In this document: positions 20,301 to 27,903 of the stretch, piece after piece
Position numbering within the stretch: position 1 is the stretch's first letter
How the letters are laid out: each line of letters starts with the position of its first letter
Notes under the pieces: model-generated
The model's input: only the letters and a program-made list of their open reading frames with translations
Database searches by the model: none
Told to the model about the DNA's origin: nothing
Translations under genes and position numbers: made by a program
Source of the DNA: Streptomyces spororaveus
GTDB lineage: Bacteria; Actinomycetota; Actinomycetes; Streptomycetales; Streptomycetaceae
Assembly: GCF_016755875.1 (NCBI RefSeq)
Contig: NZ_BNED01000005.1
Span: 5,594,001-5,658,000 of the forward strand
Length of the DNA stretch: 64,000 bases
Reading direction: 5' to 3'

Positions 20301-20643
20301 CGCGGACGTAGCCGAGCTTGTCGTACGTCTGGCCCACCGAGGCGCCCTGTACGGCGCCCAGCTGGTCGGCCACCTGCTTGGTCTGGCCGGGGGCCGTCGC
20401 GACCATGACGGTCACGTTCGCGTCGCCCTTGGCCTTGGCCTGCTGAAGCAGTTCGGCGTCGGCCGAACCGAGCTTCTGCTCGGCGGACTTGACCGCGGGC
20501 GAGGTGCCCGGGGTGTCCGCGCCGGTCGCCGCGAAGACGGGACCGGCGCCGGTGGCCGCGAGAGCGGCGACCAGACCGGCCGCGGCCGCGACGCGCGCGA
20601 CGCGTCTGGCCCCGGGTATGGAGCTGGGGGATTCGAGGGTCAT
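17320..20643 (-). CDS. Large secreted S8 (subtilisin-like) serine protease
   Basis: 1107 residues from the ATG at 20643, with AGGG six bases upstream; an ATG two codons earlier is possible. Domains in order: signal peptide (about 1-40), a propeptide with inhibitor-like sequence (about 45-170), the subtilase domain, and a long C-terminal beta-rich region (about 640-1107). The triad is Asp in GIMDSGIDLGHP (about 209), His in SEHGTHVAGI (about 391) and Ser in GTSMSSPQAAG (about 586). The Asp-His spacing of about 180 residues is far greater than in classic subtilisins. The insert carries two DxDxDG-type calcium loops (DVNRDGDT, DTDQDGDF). It is probably an extracellular protease. Confidence 0.93.
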   Translation of the reverse strand: MTLESPSSIPGARRVARVAAAAGLVAALAATGAGPVFAATGADTPGTSPAVKSAEQKLGSADAELLQQAKAKGDANVTVMVATAPGQTKQVADQLGAVQGASVGQTYDKLGYVRATLPTGKADAALKAAAKLSSVHGIDLRHEIQLPDPRPDADRSAGAVKKTAAETYPAPDKNTPAKNPYNPSFETGAVDFVKNNPQADGRGVTIGIMDSGIDLGHPALQKTTTGERKIVDWVTATDPITDNDATWRAQITPVTSAGGTFSAGGQSWKAPEGSFQWSRFSESITATGDMKGDVNRDGDTTDRFGMLYDAAAGTVRVDTDQDGDFTNNEPMKPYKDGYQIGYFGTDNPATDVAERIPFVIEIRKDVPMDPLGGDWVGKKADFVNVGIIESEHGTHVAGITAAHGLFGGAMNGEAPGAKLVSSRACSWSGGCTNIALTEGMIDLVVNRGVDIVNMSIGGLPALNDGNNARSELYKNLIDTYGVQLVISAGNEGPGVNTIGDPGLADKVISVGAAVSKETWAANYGSGVTKKYNMFPFSSRGPREDGGFTPTITAPGAAINTIQTWLPGAPVAEAGYTLPAGYGMLQGTSMSSPQAAGAGALLISAAKQHNIKLTPAALRVAVTSSAKKIADVPAHAQGAGLIDVPAAWESIQRDAKANEFTVKAPVDTAIDQFLKTPGFGTGLYDREGGLKVGQKKVYDVVVTRTTGVKYGTRHDLTWRNNDGTFKVVGGYDYVTLPLNKPVTIKVEANAKSAGVHSGILQLDDETTEGIDKQILATVVASTPLAKPSFTMSDTSSVQRNSHKSYFVTVPQGAKTLEVALGGLKPGSQTRFISIHPYGLGVEDSATTQCYPNYNNPANTCRPDLRSYADPQPGVWEIEVESRRTSPLLDNPFKLDVSVLGAAFDPAVKVLPEVKQGTPAPVQWSIKNDAAAISGGKLKGGPLGSAKVAKPTIATGETQTTEVAIGEGVSRLDIAIGKTSDTGADLDLEVYKDGVKVGSSADGDSEEAVSLVNPAAGTYTFKVIGYAIPSGSTTYDYRDVFFSAALGSVQVDEAAAVNLATGATAQVSANVLVNSAAPEGRQFFGQVQLLNARGTAAGTGSVQIEKVLP

Positions 20644-20866
20644 CAGCATCCCTGGTAAGTGAAAGATACGGTCCGGATTTCGGTGCCGGATGACCGGTCA
20701 GCTTGGCCTAAGCGACAGCTCTTTGGGGAGAGTTGTCATTGACCGAGACCTGTCATGGCGGACTCTCGCCAGCGCGAGGAATACGCCAGCGGGGCCTTAC
20801 CGGGGCACAGTGGTGCGAACCGCAGGGGCTGAGGGGTCTATTTGTCGACTTGGCGGCCCTGAGTCA

Positions 20867-20894
20867 GCACCGGGACGCAGGGCCGCCCCGGTGC
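20867..20894 (-). terminator. Hairpin downstream of the CGNR gene
   Basis: GCACCGGG (20867-20874) pairs with CCCGGTGC (20887-20894). It lies just beyond the stop codon of the minus-strand CGNR gene. The remaining gap to the S8 protease (20644-20866) should hold that gene's promoter, but I see no clear boxes there. Confidence 0.5.
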
Positions 20895-20916
20895 GGGTGT
20901 GACAGATTTCGAGTGC

Positions 20917-21477
20917 TCAGCGCTCGCGCGTGCGCGCGTAGTGGCGCGAGGCTTTCGCCCGGTTTCCGCAGGCGGCCATCGAGCACCAGCGCCGCGTGCC
21001 GTTGCGCGAGACGTCGAAGAAGCGCAGGACGCAGGTCTCGGACGCGCAGGTGCGGATCCGGTCGGGCGCGGCGCTCAGCAGGTCGAGGTAGTCGCGCGCC
21101 GCCGTCCAGGCCGGCCCCCAGGCCGGATCGGCGAATTCGGCGCGCTCGCCCGGGCCTTCGGCGGTCAGGGTGGCGCGGATGCGGCCGTACTCCAGCACGG
21201 CGTCGACCAGGGTGCGGGCGCTCTCGTCGGCCGGGTCCGCGACGGCGCGGGCCAGGGCCTCGCGGGCGGTCAGCAGGTGGACGAGGGTGGCCGCGTCGGC
21301 GCGGAAGCGGCCGGCCAGGCCGGTGCTCTCCAGCCAGACCGCGAGCCCCTCCACCCGGGTGAGCCCGGCGGCGCCGGCGAAGAGGTCCAGCGGTTCGCCG
21401 TTGACGACCCAGCGCGTGTTGAGCAGGTCGAGGGCGACCGGCTCCCCGGTCAGGGGTCGTGGGTCCGCCGCCGTCAT
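20917..21477 (-). CDS. CGNR zinc-finger transcriptional regulator
   Basis: 186 residues. The N-terminal region (about 10-135) is the ABATE-type stress-sensing domain, recognisable by EPVALDLLNTRWV and a leucine-rich helical body. The C-terminus is a CGNR zinc finger with Cys144, Cys149, Cys165 and Cys170, the last within the name-giving C-G-N-R, followed by a basic helix (KASRHYARTRER). Family members are considered DNA-binding regulators in actinobacteria. The gene is divergent from a split-barrel flavoprotein gene, and a perfect inverted repeat lies between the two. This suggests autoregulation and control of the neighbour. Confidence 0.88.
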   Translation of the reverse strand: MTAADPRPLTGEPVALDLLNTRWVVNGEPLDLFAGAAGLTRVEGLAVWLESTGLAGRFRADAATLVHLLTAREALARAVADPADESARTLVDAVLEYGRIRATLTAEGPGERAEFADPAWGPAWTAARDYLDLLSAAPDRIRTCASETCVLRFFDVSRNGTRRWCSMAACGNRAKASRHYARTRER

Positions 21478-21545
21478 GTCCTTCTCGCCCCTCTCGCCGG
21501 ATGGCTAACCCCTCAAGGGTACGTGAGCGGTTGACGCAGCAGTGC

Positions 21546-21575
21546 CTAACCTTTAACCTGGAGGTGAAAGGTTAG
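21546..21575. promoter_or_regulatory. Probable operator between divergent genes
   Basis: CTAACCTTT (21546-21554) and AAAGGTTAG (21567-21575) are exact reverse complements separated by 12 bases. The spacer contains a smaller ACCT/AGGT palindrome (21556-21565). The site is 26 bases before the ATG at 21601 and 69 bases before the CGNR start, and its AT content is high for this genome. Confidence 0.7.
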
Positions 21576-21600
21576 ATTGGATCGTGGGAAGGGTTCTCCG

Positions 21601-22488
21601 ATGTCCGGGGCGTACCACCGGGGAGTGCTGGCCGTGCAGGAGCGGGTCGGTGTACGGGAGGCCGCCGAGCATGTCGGGCGCTCGATCGGTACGGGGCTCG
21701 GCGATGCGGCCGCGGCCTTCCTCGGGCTCCAGCCGCACCTGGTCGTCGGCGCCGCCGACGGTGCGGGGCGGATGTGGGCCTCCCTGCTCACCGCCCCGCC
21801 CGGTTTCGTACGGGCCACCGGGCCGGACCGGATCGCGGTCGCCGGCGGTCCACCGGCGGGCGACCCGCTCGCCGAGGCCCTGGCCACGGCCGGGACCAGG
21901 GTCGGGGCCATCGCGCTCGACCCGCGCACCCGGCGCCGGATGCGGCTGAACGGAACCGTCGAGGTGACCCGGGCGGGCTTCGCCGTCGAGGCCGAACAGG
22001 TCTTCGCCAACTGCCCGAAGTACCTGCAGAGGCGACAGCCGCTGGAGCTCGCCCGGCAGGGGCAGGGCGTCGTGCGGCGCGGCAGGGCGCTGACCGGCGC
22101 CCAGCAGCGGGCCGTACGCGACGCCGACACCTTCTTCGTCGCCACCACGGCGGAGGCGGACGGGGCCGACGCCAGCCACCGGGGCGGGCTGCCGGGCTTC
22201 GTGGAGGTGCTCTCGCCGGTCGAGCTGGCCTGGCCGGACTACGCGGGCAACGCCATGTTCCTGACGCTGGGGAACCTGACCGCCGATCCGCGGGCCGGGC
22301 TGCTCTTCCCGGACTGGGAGAGCGGGGCGGTCCTTCAGCTCAGCGGCCGGGCCCGGACGGAGTTCGGGGCCGGCGGGAGCCGCCGCACCCGCTTCCGGGT
22401 GGAGTCGGTGGTGGAGAGCGTGCACCCGGGGCGGCTGCTCTGGAGCACCCCGGAGTACTCGCCTCACCTGGGCAGGACCACCAGGTAG
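21601..22488 (+). CDS. Pyridoxamine 5'-phosphate oxidase-like split-barrel protein
   Basis: 295 residues from the ATG at 21601; an upstream TTG is in frame but lies closer to the operator. The sequence has the FMN-binding split-barrel features of the PNPOx-like family: a strand pattern LVVGAADGAGRMWASLLTAPPGF, an NCPKYLQRRQ motif after the middle strands, and AGNAMFLTLGNLTADPRAGLLF, quoted here in pieces (AGNAMFLTLGN, LTADPRAGLLF). Such proteins bind flavin or F420 and reduce or sequester small molecules; true pyridoxine synthesis is unlikely at this length. It is divergent from a CGNR regulator and its end overlaps the next convergent gene by 25 bases. Confidence 0.82.
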   Translation: MSGAYHRGVLAVQERVGVREAAEHVGRSIGTGLGDAAAAFLGLQPHLVVGAADGAGRMWASLLTAPPGFVRATGPDRIAVAGGPPAGDPLAEALATAGTRVGAIALDPRTRRRMRLNGTVEVTRAGFAVEAEQVFANCPKYLQRRQPLELARQGQGVVRRGRALTGAQQRAVRDADTFFVATTAEADGADASHRGGLPGFVEVLSPVELAWPDYAGNAMFLTLGNLTADPRAGLLFPDWESGAVLQLSGRARTEFGAGGSRRTRFRVESVVESVHPGRLLWSTPEYSPHLGRTTR

Positions 22489-23426
22489 GCGGCGGGCTCC
22501 CGGTCGTCGGAGGCGGTCAGGGCGGTCCGGATGACCGCGGCCTGCTGCTCGGGCCAGTCGCGGAGCTTGCGCGGGGTGATGTGGATGACCGTCACCCCGA
22601 GCCGCTCCAGCGTCTCGCGCTTGCGCACGGACTCGGACCACTGCTCGTTCTCGCCCTGGCGCGGGGCGCGGGTGTCGATCTCCACGGCGACGGCGTGCTC
22701 GGGCCAGTACGCGTCGACCCCGCCGAGGTGGGGGCCGCCGGGCAGCCGCAGGTCCACGTTCCAGACCGGGTCGGGCAGCTCGTAGCCGCGTACGACGTGG
22801 TACAGCCGGTCCTCGGCGATGGCCCGCCCCTCCGCGAGCAGCGACTCGACCGCGTCGACGACGTGCGGCCGGTTCAGCAGCCGGGCCACCGTCAGCTCCC
22901 GCACGACGGCGGCCGGTTCGCAGTGCCCGCTGCGGACGGCCTCGCTCAGCAGGCGGCGTACGGTGCCCGCGTCGGAGAGCTGGGTGACGGCGTCGGCGAC
23001 GGCCCGCGCGACGGGCGCCACCGGCAGTCCGGTCACCTCCTGGGACCGCGGCGGGGTGTGCGTCCGCACGATCCGCACGTCCCCGGTGGAACGCAGCCGC
23101 CGGGTGCCGGGGACCAGGACGTCGATGTGCGAGAGGGCGAGCAGCGGGGGCGCGGAGCTGAACCGGTACAGGGCGAGCGCCGCCAGCCCGGTGATCATGG
23201 CCTCGCCGCCGCCGCGCCGCCCCGCGTACAGCAGCGCCGCGTGCAGCCGCTCCTCGCTGGTCGCGGGGCCGGGGTGGAGCAGGAACACCCCGGGCAGGAT
23301 CTGCTGCCAGGGCCGCCCGGCCGCGTCGGAGGCGGTGACGCCGTGCTCGCGCAGCTGGGCGAGGGTCAGCACGCGGGGGCGGCTGCCGGTGAGGTGCGCG
23401 AGGGGGAGGGGTGCGTTGTGGTTCAT
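22464..23426 (-). CDS. AbiEi-like winged-helix protein with a nuclease-fold C-terminus
   Basis: 320 residues. The N-terminus (LTLAQLREHGVTASDAAGR then WQQILPGVFLLHPG) resembles the AbiEi antitoxin-type winged helix, and the middle section is helical. The C-terminal part (GGVDAYWPEHAVAVEID, then RKRETLERLGVTVIHITPRKL) resembles DUF559/Vsr-like PD-(D/E)xK nuclease folds. The core reads D...E-I-D, but the usual His or Lys partner is not obvious, so it may be degenerate. AbiEi normally pairs with the toxin AbiEii; no such gene is adjacent. It is a solitary protein of a kind common in actinobacteria, and its function is unknown. Confidence 0.7.
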   Translation of the reverse strand: MNHNAPLPLAHLTGSRPRVLTLAQLREHGVTASDAAGRPWQQILPGVFLLHPGPATSEERLHAALLYAGRRGGGEAMITGLAALALYRFSSAPPLLALSHIDVLVPGTRRLRSTGDVRIVRTHTPPRSQEVTGLPVAPVARAVADAVTQLSDAGTVRRLLSEAVRSGHCEPAAVVRELTVARLLNRPHVVDAVESLLAEGRAIAEDRLYHVVRGYELPDPVWNVDLRLPGGPHLGGVDAYWPEHAVAVEIDTRAPRQGENEQWSESVRKRETLERLGVTVIHITPRKLRDWPEQQAAVIRTALTASDDREPAAYLVVLPR

Positions 23427-23562
23427 GACGCGGTGATTCCCTCAGGCCATGGCCTCGCTAACCCCTGTTACACGCTCGTCGACAAATCCGGACAAGCTGG
23501 GGCTAAAGTACGGGCGTTCGACTGCCGATGGGGTGCGCCCGTGTGGGGTACCCGGCCCGGCA

Positions 23563-23593
23563 CCGTTTCCCGGGGCGGAGCCCCGGGAAACGG
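23563..23593 (-). terminator. Strong hairpin downstream of the second pepN
   Basis: CCGTTTCCCGGGGC (23563-23576) and GCCCCGGGAAACGG (23580-23593) are exact complements with a three-base loop. It lies ten bases beyond the stop of the minus-strand aminopeptidase gene. Confidence 0.8.
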
Positions 23594-23602
23594 CGCCGCG
23601 GG

Positions 23603-26161
23603 CTAGTTGCCGGCCGTCGCGTCGCACCGCTGCGCGGCAAGGGCCCGGGCCAGGTCGTCCCGGGACTCCAGTACCAGGCGGCGCAGGGCCGGCGGAGCCG
23701 AAGGGTGGGCCGACAGCCACGCGTCGGTGGCCTCCAGCGTGACCGAGTCACTCTGCAGCGACGGGTACAGGCCCCTCACCACGTCCATCGCGATCTGGAT
23801 CGACCGGTCCGCCCACACCCGCTCGATCACCTCGAAGTAGCGCCCCGCGTAGCCCGCCAGCAGGCCCCGCTGCGAGGACTGCTGCATGCCCGCGATCGTC
23901 GCCTCCGCCAGCGCGTTGGACAGCGCGTCCGACTCCACCACCGCCGCCCACGCCTGGTCCTTCACCGCCTGCGAGGGCCGCGCCGCCAGGCACCGCACCT
24001 GGTGCCGCTTGCCCGAGGCCGTGTCGTCGCGCGCCAGTTCGGCGGCGAGCACGGCCTCGTCCACCGCCCCGTGCGCGGCCAGCGGCAGCAGGAAGTCCCA
24101 GCGCAGCTCCTGGTCCACCTCCAGCCCGTCGATCCGCGCGGAGCCCTCCAGCAGCCCCAGCAGCAGCTGGAAGTCGCCCTCGCTCGCCGCGCTCGCCGCG
24201 AAGAAGCGGGCCCACGTCAGCTGGTGCTCCGACCCCGGCTCCGCGACCCGCAGCTCGTGCAACGCGCCCGCCGCCAGCTCCCGGCCGCCCTGCTCGCGCC
24301 AGGCGGGCGCCGCGTAGTGGGTGACCGAGGCCAGGGCCTGCGTGTGCAGCATCTGCAGGACGCCGACGTCGCTCTCCCGGCCCGCGTGCGCGAGGACCAG
24401 TGAGACGAAGTCGCGCGCCGGCATCAGGCCGTCGCGCGTCAGGTTCCACAGCGCCGACCAGCTCAGGGCCCGCGCGAGCGGGTCCGTCAGGTCCCCGAGG
24501 TGCGCCCGCAGGGTCTCCAGCGATCCCTCGTCGAAGCGGATCTTGCAGTAGGTGAGGTCCTCGTCGTTCACCAGGACCAGGTCGGGCCGCTCGGTGCCGG
24601 CGAGCTCCGTGACGACCGTCCGCGCGCCCGACACGTCCGCGTCGGCCCGCGCGTAGCGGACCAGGGTTCCGTCGGACTCCAGCCGGTACAGGCCCACCGC
24701 GACCCGGTGCGGGCGCAGCTCGTCACCCTCCTGCACGACGGCCAGTTCCGTCACGCGGCCGCCCGCGTCGTAGGTGATCACGGGGGTCAGCGCGTTCACC
24801 CCGGCGGTCTGCAGCCAGGCCCGCGACCACTGGGCCATGTCCCGACCGGAGACCTCCGCGAGCACCGACAGCAGGTCGTCGAGCGTCGTGTTCCCGTAGG
24901 CGTTGGCCTTGAAGTAGCGCCGGGCGCCCTCCAGGAAGGCCTCCCGGCCCACGTAGGCGACCAGCTGCTTGAGCACCGAGGCGCCCTTGGCGTAGGTGAT
25001 GCCGTCGAAGTTCAGCTTGGCGTCCTCCAGGTCACGGATGTCGGCCGTGATCGGGTGGGTGGACGGGAGCTGGTCGGCGCGGTAGGCCCACGACTTGCGG
25101 CGGTTGGCGAAGGTGATCCACGCCTGGTCGAAGCGGGTGGCCTCGACCAGCCCGAAGGAGCCCATGAAGTCGGCGAAGGACTCCTTCAACCACAGGTCGT
25201 CCCACCACTTCATGGTGACCAGGTCGCCGAACCACATGTGCGCCATCTCGTGCAGGATGACGTTCGCGCGCGCCTCGTACGAGGCCTGCGTGACCTTGCC
25301 GCGGAAGATGTACTCCTCCCGGAAGGTCACCAGCCCCGGGTTCTCCATCGCACCCAGGTTGTACTCCGGCACGAAGGCCTGGTCGTACTTCCCGAAGGGG
25401 TAGGGGTAGTCGAAGATCTCGTGGAAGAGGTCGAAGCCCTGCTTGGTGACGAGGAAGACGTCGTCCGCGTCGAAGTGCTTCGCCAGCCCCTTGCGGCACA
25501 TCGCGCCCAGCGGGATGGTCAGGTCCCCGCGCGTGTAGGAGTCCGTCACGTAGTGGTAGGGGCCCGCGACCACGCACGTGATGTACGTGGAGATCGGCGC
25601 GGTCTCCGCGAACCGCCAGACGCCCGCCTCACGGGACTCCTCCGCGCCGTTGCTCCACACCCGCCAGCCCTCGGGCGCCGTCACCTCGAAGCGGTACGGG
25701 GCCTTCAGGTCGGGCTGCTCGAAGTTCGCGTACACCCGCCGCGCGTCGGCCGGCTCGTACTGGGTGTAGAGGTAGACCTCGCCGTCCTCCGGGTCGACGA
25801 AGCGGTGCAGGCCCTCGCCCGTCCGGCTGTACGCGCAGTTCGCGTCGACCACGAGGACGTTCTCGGCGGCCAGGCCGTCGAGGGCGATCCGGGCGCCGTC
25901 GAAGACGGCGGCCACGTCCAGCGCGCGCCCGTTCAGGGTCACGGCGTTCACCGAGGGCGCGATCAGGTCCGCGAAGGTGGAGGTGCCGGCGCCCGCCGCC
26001 CGGAAGCGGACCGTCGTGACCGAGCGGAAGGTCCGCGGGCCCTCGGCCGGTTCGGCCTCGTCCACTGCGGACCGGATGTCGAGGACCACCTCGTACGCGT
26101 CGACGGACAGCAGCTCGGCCCGCTCACGGGCCTCGTCGCGGGACAGATTCTCACCGGGCAC
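23603..26161 (-). CDS. pepN2: Aminopeptidase N, second copy (M1 zinc metallopeptidase)
   Basis: 852 residues. AAGGAG (26172-26167) lies five bases before the GTG at 26161; another GTG two codons earlier abuts it and is less likely. The protein begins VPGENLSRDEARERAELLSVDAYE, quoted in part as VPGENLSRDEA, closely parallel to the copy at 11164-13749. It has GAMENPGLV, HEMAHMWFGDL and KESFADF, so the zinc site HExxH-x18-E is complete. The ERAP1-like C-terminal domain is also present. The two genes are likely old paralogs with different peptide preferences. It is cytoplasmic, monocistronic and ends at a strong hairpin. Confidence 0.95.
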   Translation of the reverse strand: MPGENLSRDEARERAELLSVDAYEVVLDIRSAVDEAEPAEGPRTFRSVTTVRFRAAGAGTSTFADLIAPSVNAVTLNGRALDVAAVFDGARIALDGLAAENVLVVDANCAYSRTGEGLHRFVDPEDGEVYLYTQYEPADARRVYANFEQPDLKAPYRFEVTAPEGWRVWSNGAEESREAGVWRFAETAPISTYITCVVAGPYHYVTDSYTRGDLTIPLGAMCRKGLAKHFDADDVFLVTKQGFDLFHEIFDYPYPFGKYDQAFVPEYNLGAMENPGLVTFREEYIFRGKVTQASYEARANVILHEMAHMWFGDLVTMKWWDDLWLKESFADFMGSFGLVEATRFDQAWITFANRRKSWAYRADQLPSTHPITADIRDLEDAKLNFDGITYAKGASVLKQLVAYVGREAFLEGARRYFKANAYGNTTLDDLLSVLAEVSGRDMAQWSRAWLQTAGVNALTPVITYDAGGRVTELAVVQEGDELRPHRVAVGLYRLESDGTLVRYARADADVSGARTVVTELAGTERPDLVLVNDEDLTYCKIRFDEGSLETLRAHLGDLTDPLARALSWSALWNLTRDGLMPARDFVSLVLAHAGRESDVGVLQMLHTQALASVTHYAAPAWREQGGRELAAGALHELRVAEPGSEHQLTWARFFAASAASEGDFQLLLGLLEGSARIDGLEVDQELRWDFLLPLAAHGAVDEAVLAAELARDDTASGKRHQVRCLAARPSQAVKDQAWAAVVESDALSNALAEATIAGMQQSSQRGLLAGYAGRYFEVIERVWADRSIQIAMDVVRGLYPSLQSDSVTLEATDAWLSAHPSAPPALRRLVLESRDDLARALAAQRCDATAGN

Positions 26162-26300
26162 GTGCACTCCTTCGTGCGTGATCGCGTTCTTGTGTCGAAT
26201 CCTCGCACGAGGGAATGCGCGTCACCCGGTCCTGGTTGGAGTCGGGGAACGTGAGCCCGGTACCGCCCTTTTGCGACCCATGCCGAGACTGAGGAGAGAC

Positions 26301-26945
26301 ATGACCGACACCCAGGTGCGCGAGAAGACCCCGGTCGACTTCTGGTTCGACCCGCTCTGCCCTTGGGCCTGGATGACGTCCCGCTGGATGGTCGAGGTCG
26401 AGAAGGTCCGCGACGTCGAGGTCCGCTGGCACGTGATGAGCCTCGCGGTGCTCAACGAGAACAAGCTCGACGAGCTGCCCGAGGTCTACCGCGAGCTGCT
26501 CGGCCCCAAGGGCTGGGCCCCGGTGCGCGTGGTGATAGCCGCCCAGCAGAAGCACGGTGAGGAAGTCACCGGCAAGCTCTACACCGCGCTCGGCACCCGC
26601 ATCCACAACGACGAGAAGGGCCCGACCCGCGAGGTGATCGCCGAGGCGCTGGCCGAGGTCGGCCTGCCGGCCGAGCTGCTCGCGTACGCCGACTCGGACG
26701 AGTACGACGAGGTGCTGCGGGCCTCGCACAACGACGGCATAGACCGGGTGGGCCAGGAGGTCGGCACCCCGGTGATCTCCGTTCCGGGCTCCGACGGCGA
26801 CGTGGCCTTCTTCGGTCCGGTCGTCACCCCGACCCCGCGCGGCGACGCGGCCGCCCGGCTCTGGGACGGCACCCTGCTCGTCGCCTCGACCCCGGGCTTC
26901 TACGAGATCAAGCGCACCCGTACCAAGGGTCCGTCCTTCGAGTAG
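26301..26945 (+). CDS. DsbA-fold oxidoreductase of the Rv2466c type
   Basis: 214 residues starting after GAGGAGAG. The N-terminal motif FDPLCPWAWMTSRW places a thioredoxin-like active site at Cys20-Pro-Trp-Ala23. It is followed by the helical insertion and the cis-Pro strand VGTPVISVPG typical of DsbA-like proteins without signal peptides. In mycobacteria the relative Rv2466c is a mycothiol-dependent reductase with CPWC, as I recall. This protein has Ala in place of the second Cys, so it would act with a single cysteine, perhaps through mycothiol adducts. It is cytoplasmic and monocistronic, divergent from pepN2, and ends at a clear terminator. Confidence 0.88.
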   Translation: MTDTQVREKTPVDFWFDPLCPWAWMTSRWMVEVEKVRDVEVRWHVMSLAVLNENKLDELPEVYRELLGPKGWAPVRVVIAAQQKHGEEVTGKLYTALGTRIHNDEKGPTREVIAEALAEVGLPAELLAYADSDEYDEVLRASHNDGIDRVGQEVGTPVISVPGSDGDVAFFGPVVTPTPRGDAAARLWDGTLLVASTPGFYEIKRTRTKGPSFE

Positions 26946-26978
26946 GCGGACCCGCCGGCCCGGCCGGCGCACCACACA

Positions 26979-27015
26979 GAAGACCCCCGTGAGTCACGTC
27001 CTCACGGGGGTCTTC
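26979..27015 (+). terminator. Hairpin terminator
   Basis: GAAGACCCCCGTGAG (26979-26993) and CTCACGGGGGTCTTC (27001-27015) are exact complements with a seven-base loop. It can end the DsbA-like transcript and also lies 69 bases beyond the sodF stop codon. Confidence 0.85.
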
Positions 27016-27083
27016 CGTTCGACACGCCCGCCGGTGAAGGTTGAGAAGACGATCACGAGGCGGACGGGCTTGTGGCGGTGCGA

Positions 27084-27740
27084 TCAGCCCTTGGCGGGGA
27101 TCAGCAGCGGGGTGTTCGCCTTGGCGTCGGCGTAGCGCCTGGCCACGTCCTGCCAGTTGACGACGTTCCACATGGCCTCGATGAAGTCCACCTTCTGGTT
27201 CTTGTACTGAAGGTAGAAGGCGTGCTCCCAGGCGTCGAAGACCAGGACCGGGGTGCTGGCCACGCCCACGTTGCCCTGGTGGTCGTAGACCTGCTCGACG
27301 ATCAGACGGCCGCTGACGGGCTCGTACGCGAGCACACCCCAGCCGGAGCCCTGGGTGGCGGAGGAGGCGAAGGTGAGCTGCTTCTTGAACTTCGCGAAGG
27401 AGCCGAAGGACTCGGTGATCGCGTCGGCCAGGTCGCCCAGGCCGTCGGCCGCGGTGGGCTCGCCGCCGCCCTCGCCGGTCTTCGGGCTGGCCATGTTGTG
27501 CCAGTAGATGCTGTGGAGGATGTGGCCGGAGAGGTGGAACGCGAGGTTCTTCTCCAGGCCGTTGAGGGCGCCCCAGTTCTCCTTGTCGCGCGCCTCCGCC
27601 AGCTGCTCCAGCGTGTTGTTGGCGCCCGTGACGTAGGCCGCGTGGTGCTTGTCGTGGTGCAGCTCGATGATCTGCGGGTTGATCACCGGCTCCAGTGCCG
27701 CGTAGTCGTACGGAAGCTCAGGAAGCGTGTAGATGGCCAT
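27084..27740 (-). CDS. sodF: Iron-type superoxide dismutase
   Basis: 218 residues. It converts superoxide to oxygen and hydrogen peroxide in the cytoplasm. Metal ligands are in the expected places: His28 in [11 protein letters not shown], the His of HLSGHILHS in the second helix, and Asp and His in [12 protein letters not shown]. The [14 protein letters not shown] segment fits the Fe-type rather than the Mn-type signature. In Streptomyces, sodF is repressed by the nickel regulator Nur when nickel is available, and the Ni enzyme SodN takes over. The upstream sequence here contains a matching box. No sodN gene is present in the window. Confidence 0.95.
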   Translation of the reverse strand: MAIYTLPELPYDYAALEPVINPQIIELHHDKHHAAYVTGANNTLEQLAEARDKENWGALNGLEKNLAFHLSGHILHSIYWHNMASPKTGEGGGEPTAADGLGDLADAITESFGSFAKFKKQLTFASSATQGSGWGVLAYEPVSGRLIVEQVYDHQGNVGVASTPVLVFDAWEHAFYLQYKNQKVDFIEAMWNVVNWQDVARRYADAKANTPLLIPAKG

Positions 27741-27777
27741 GCGTGTTATCCGGTCCCCTCAGCGTGCCAACTGCTTA

Positions 27778-27794
27778 TTGCAATCAATGCGCAA
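27778..27794 (-). promoter_or_regulatory. Nur-type box in the sodF promoter
   Basis: TTGCAA (27778-27783), five bases, then GCGCAA (27789-27794); on the sodF strand it reads TTGCGC-N5-TTGCAA. This fits the published Streptomyces Nur consensus TTGCAA-N5-TTGCAA at 10 of 12 positions. It lies about 40 bases upstream of the sodF start. Confidence 0.7.
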
Positions 27795-27848
27795 CTGCAC
27801 GCTAGCAGTATCTATTCCAGGCCACACGTAAGGGTTGCCTCCGAACGG

Positions 27849-27888
27849 CGAAGGCGGGCCCCGTGCCTTCGCACGGGGCCCGCCTTCG
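27849..27888 (-). terminator. Strong hairpin downstream of the permease
   Basis: CGAAGGCGGGCCCCGTGC (27849-27866) and GCACGGGGCCCGCCTTCG (27871-27888) are exact complements with a four-base loop. It lies 15 bases past the stop of the minus-strand permease gene. Confidence 0.85.
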
Positions 27889-27903
27889 TCTTCCGATGAG
27901 CCG

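Noticed and set aside
17275..20658. 1127-codon open frame on the plus strand opposite the S8 protease
   Set aside because: It is an antisense shadow caused by high GC. The protein is mostly repeats of Arg, Gly, Val, Asp and Leu with no domain, and the minus strand encodes a clear subtilase with its triad.
22464..23426. Complete AbiE toxin-antitoxin system
   Set aside because: No adjacent nucleotidyltransferase (AbiEii) gene is visible, so only the AbiEi-like part can be supported.
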